DNA of 64,000 nucleotides from positions 62,001 to 126,000 of the forward strand of contig CP136500.1 of NCBI GenBank assembly GCA_032768795.1, read 5' to 3'. The stretch is from Tremella fuciformis. Its lineage: Eukaryota > Basidiomycota > Tremellomycetes > Tremellales > Tremellaceae. Below the pieces are notes generated by a model. The model did no database searches, had not been told where the DNA came from, and was given only the letters and a program-made list of their open reading frames with translations. Each line of letters opens with the position of its first letter. The first letter of the stretch is position 1. Of the stretch, positions 63,450 through 64,000 are shown piece after piece. The position numbers were made by a program, and so were the translations under genes.

Positions 63450-64000
63450 ATGGAGGAGAGCGAAATCAAAATCAAAGTTGTTACTTTGAAAGGCAGCGAT
63501 AATTATCCTCAATGGGAATCGCATATCGCCACCACCCTCATGGGCAAGGGACTGCTTGCCTGCATCAGAACCGAACCGATTTCGCCAATTTCAGCTGCAG
63601 AACAGCTCAAATTCGATAAGGCCTTTTCCATCATCTTTCAGTCGCTCTCTGAGACCGTCCAAGCCGCCCTGCCAGCCTCAGTCAAAGACTGGACATCGCC
63701 CTCACCCAAGGCTCTTTGGGACGAAATTAAGCGGCAGCATTCAGCCTCAACCGGTGCCAGGCAGGCCGCTTTATTCCAATCGCTTGCCAGAGCTTCAATT
63801 ATCGATGGAGAAGATCCAATGCCGGTCCTAGCAGCCCAACAGAGCGCCCACACCCAGCTGAACAGCTCAGGCGAAATTATATCCGATAAAATCCTTGCAT
63901 TCTGCATGACTCTTGCTCTCCCTGAGTCATATGCAACTACAAAGCAGAATCTCTGGATGCGACAGCCTCTCAGCTCTTCAGAGGTCAAATCGGCAGTCCA
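63450..64000 (+). CDS. Copia C5 Gag, 3' end beyond window
   Basis: From ATG 63450 the frame is open to the last base (about 183 residues): MEESEIKIKVVTLKGSDNYP, WESHIATTLMGKGLLACIRT, ISAAEQLKFDKAFSIIFQSL, KALWDEIKRQHSASTGARQA, LNSSGEIISDKILAFCMTLA. This is the Copia-type Gag fold (W-x-H near the N-terminus, LW..I, LL..D..I..ML). The element C2 copy of the same gene has a lost ATG and frame errors, so this copy is the better reference and may belong to an intact element continuing to the right. Confidence 0.85.
   Translation, partial: MEESEIKIKVVTLKGSDNYPQWESHIATTLMGKGLLACIRTEPISPISAAEQLKFDKAFSIIFQSLSETVQAALPASVKDWTSPSPKALWDEIKRQHSASTGARQAALFQSLARASIIDGEDPMPVLAAQQSAHTQLNSSGEIISDKILAFCMTLALPESYATTKQNLWMRQPLSSSEVKSAV

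Overview
The window looks like a transposon-dense, non-syntenic island from a fungus, most likely a basidiomycete. The signs are introns of 39-63 nt with clear GT..AG ends and CTNAC/CTGAY branch points, chromodomain-bearing Ty3/Gypsy elements, a Helitron fragment, a pogo-like transposase fragment, and a GC-rich unique gene at the left edge. I cannot name the genus. No prokaryotic features (operons, ribosome binding sites, CRISPR) are present.

Layout. 1-3205: a unique, spliced host gene of unknown function on the minus strand, running off the left edge. 3567-11932: a Helitron replicase fragment split by an apparently very young chromovirus (G1, 3916-11410; 665-bp LTRs that look identical, target duplication GTGCT, intact gag and pol). 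11933-16480: LTR and Copia relics and two unusual short-repeat arrays. 16490-17120: a possible host gene. 17219-26745: a 5'-truncated chromovirus (G2, minus strand) whose pol is split by an intact Copia element (C1, 20764-25817, target duplication CTAGA). 26745-32600: a decayed, CpG-depleted block with element C, a pogo-like fragment, solo LTRs and a minisatellite. 32640-37730: Copia relics, another chromovirus 3' end and a gene fragment. 37731-45744: a nearly complete chromovirus (D, minus strand). 45745-50725: the 3' half of chromovirus E. 50726-64000: a mostly non-coding stretch with a hAT-type MITE, nested LTR relics and Copia pieces, ending in an open Copia gag that leaves the window.

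The most notable result is a recurrent extra gene. In G1, G2, C, D and E, and in part of element F, an intron-containing gene lies between the end of pol and the 3' LTR on the opposite strand, starting near the 3' LTR and running towards pol. The encoded proteins carry six cysteines spaced C-x2-C-x6..8-C-x6..11-C-x2-C-x4..6-C, resembling a fungal binuclear zinc cluster. Several have an acidic or Ser/Pro-rich N-terminus and a helical C-terminus. The copies in G1 (154 aa) and D (504 aa) are open after splicing; those in G2, C and E are broken.

Other threads are: -1 frameshift signals joining gag and pol in G1 and D; a Copia LTR family without TG..CA ends; a CTCGTCGAG-type dyad shared by unrelated LTR families; and stop codons made by CGA to TGA changes, mostly in TCG context, suggesting RIP-like mutation or methylcytosine decay. 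Many LTR boundaries are fixed by perfect 5-bp target duplications.
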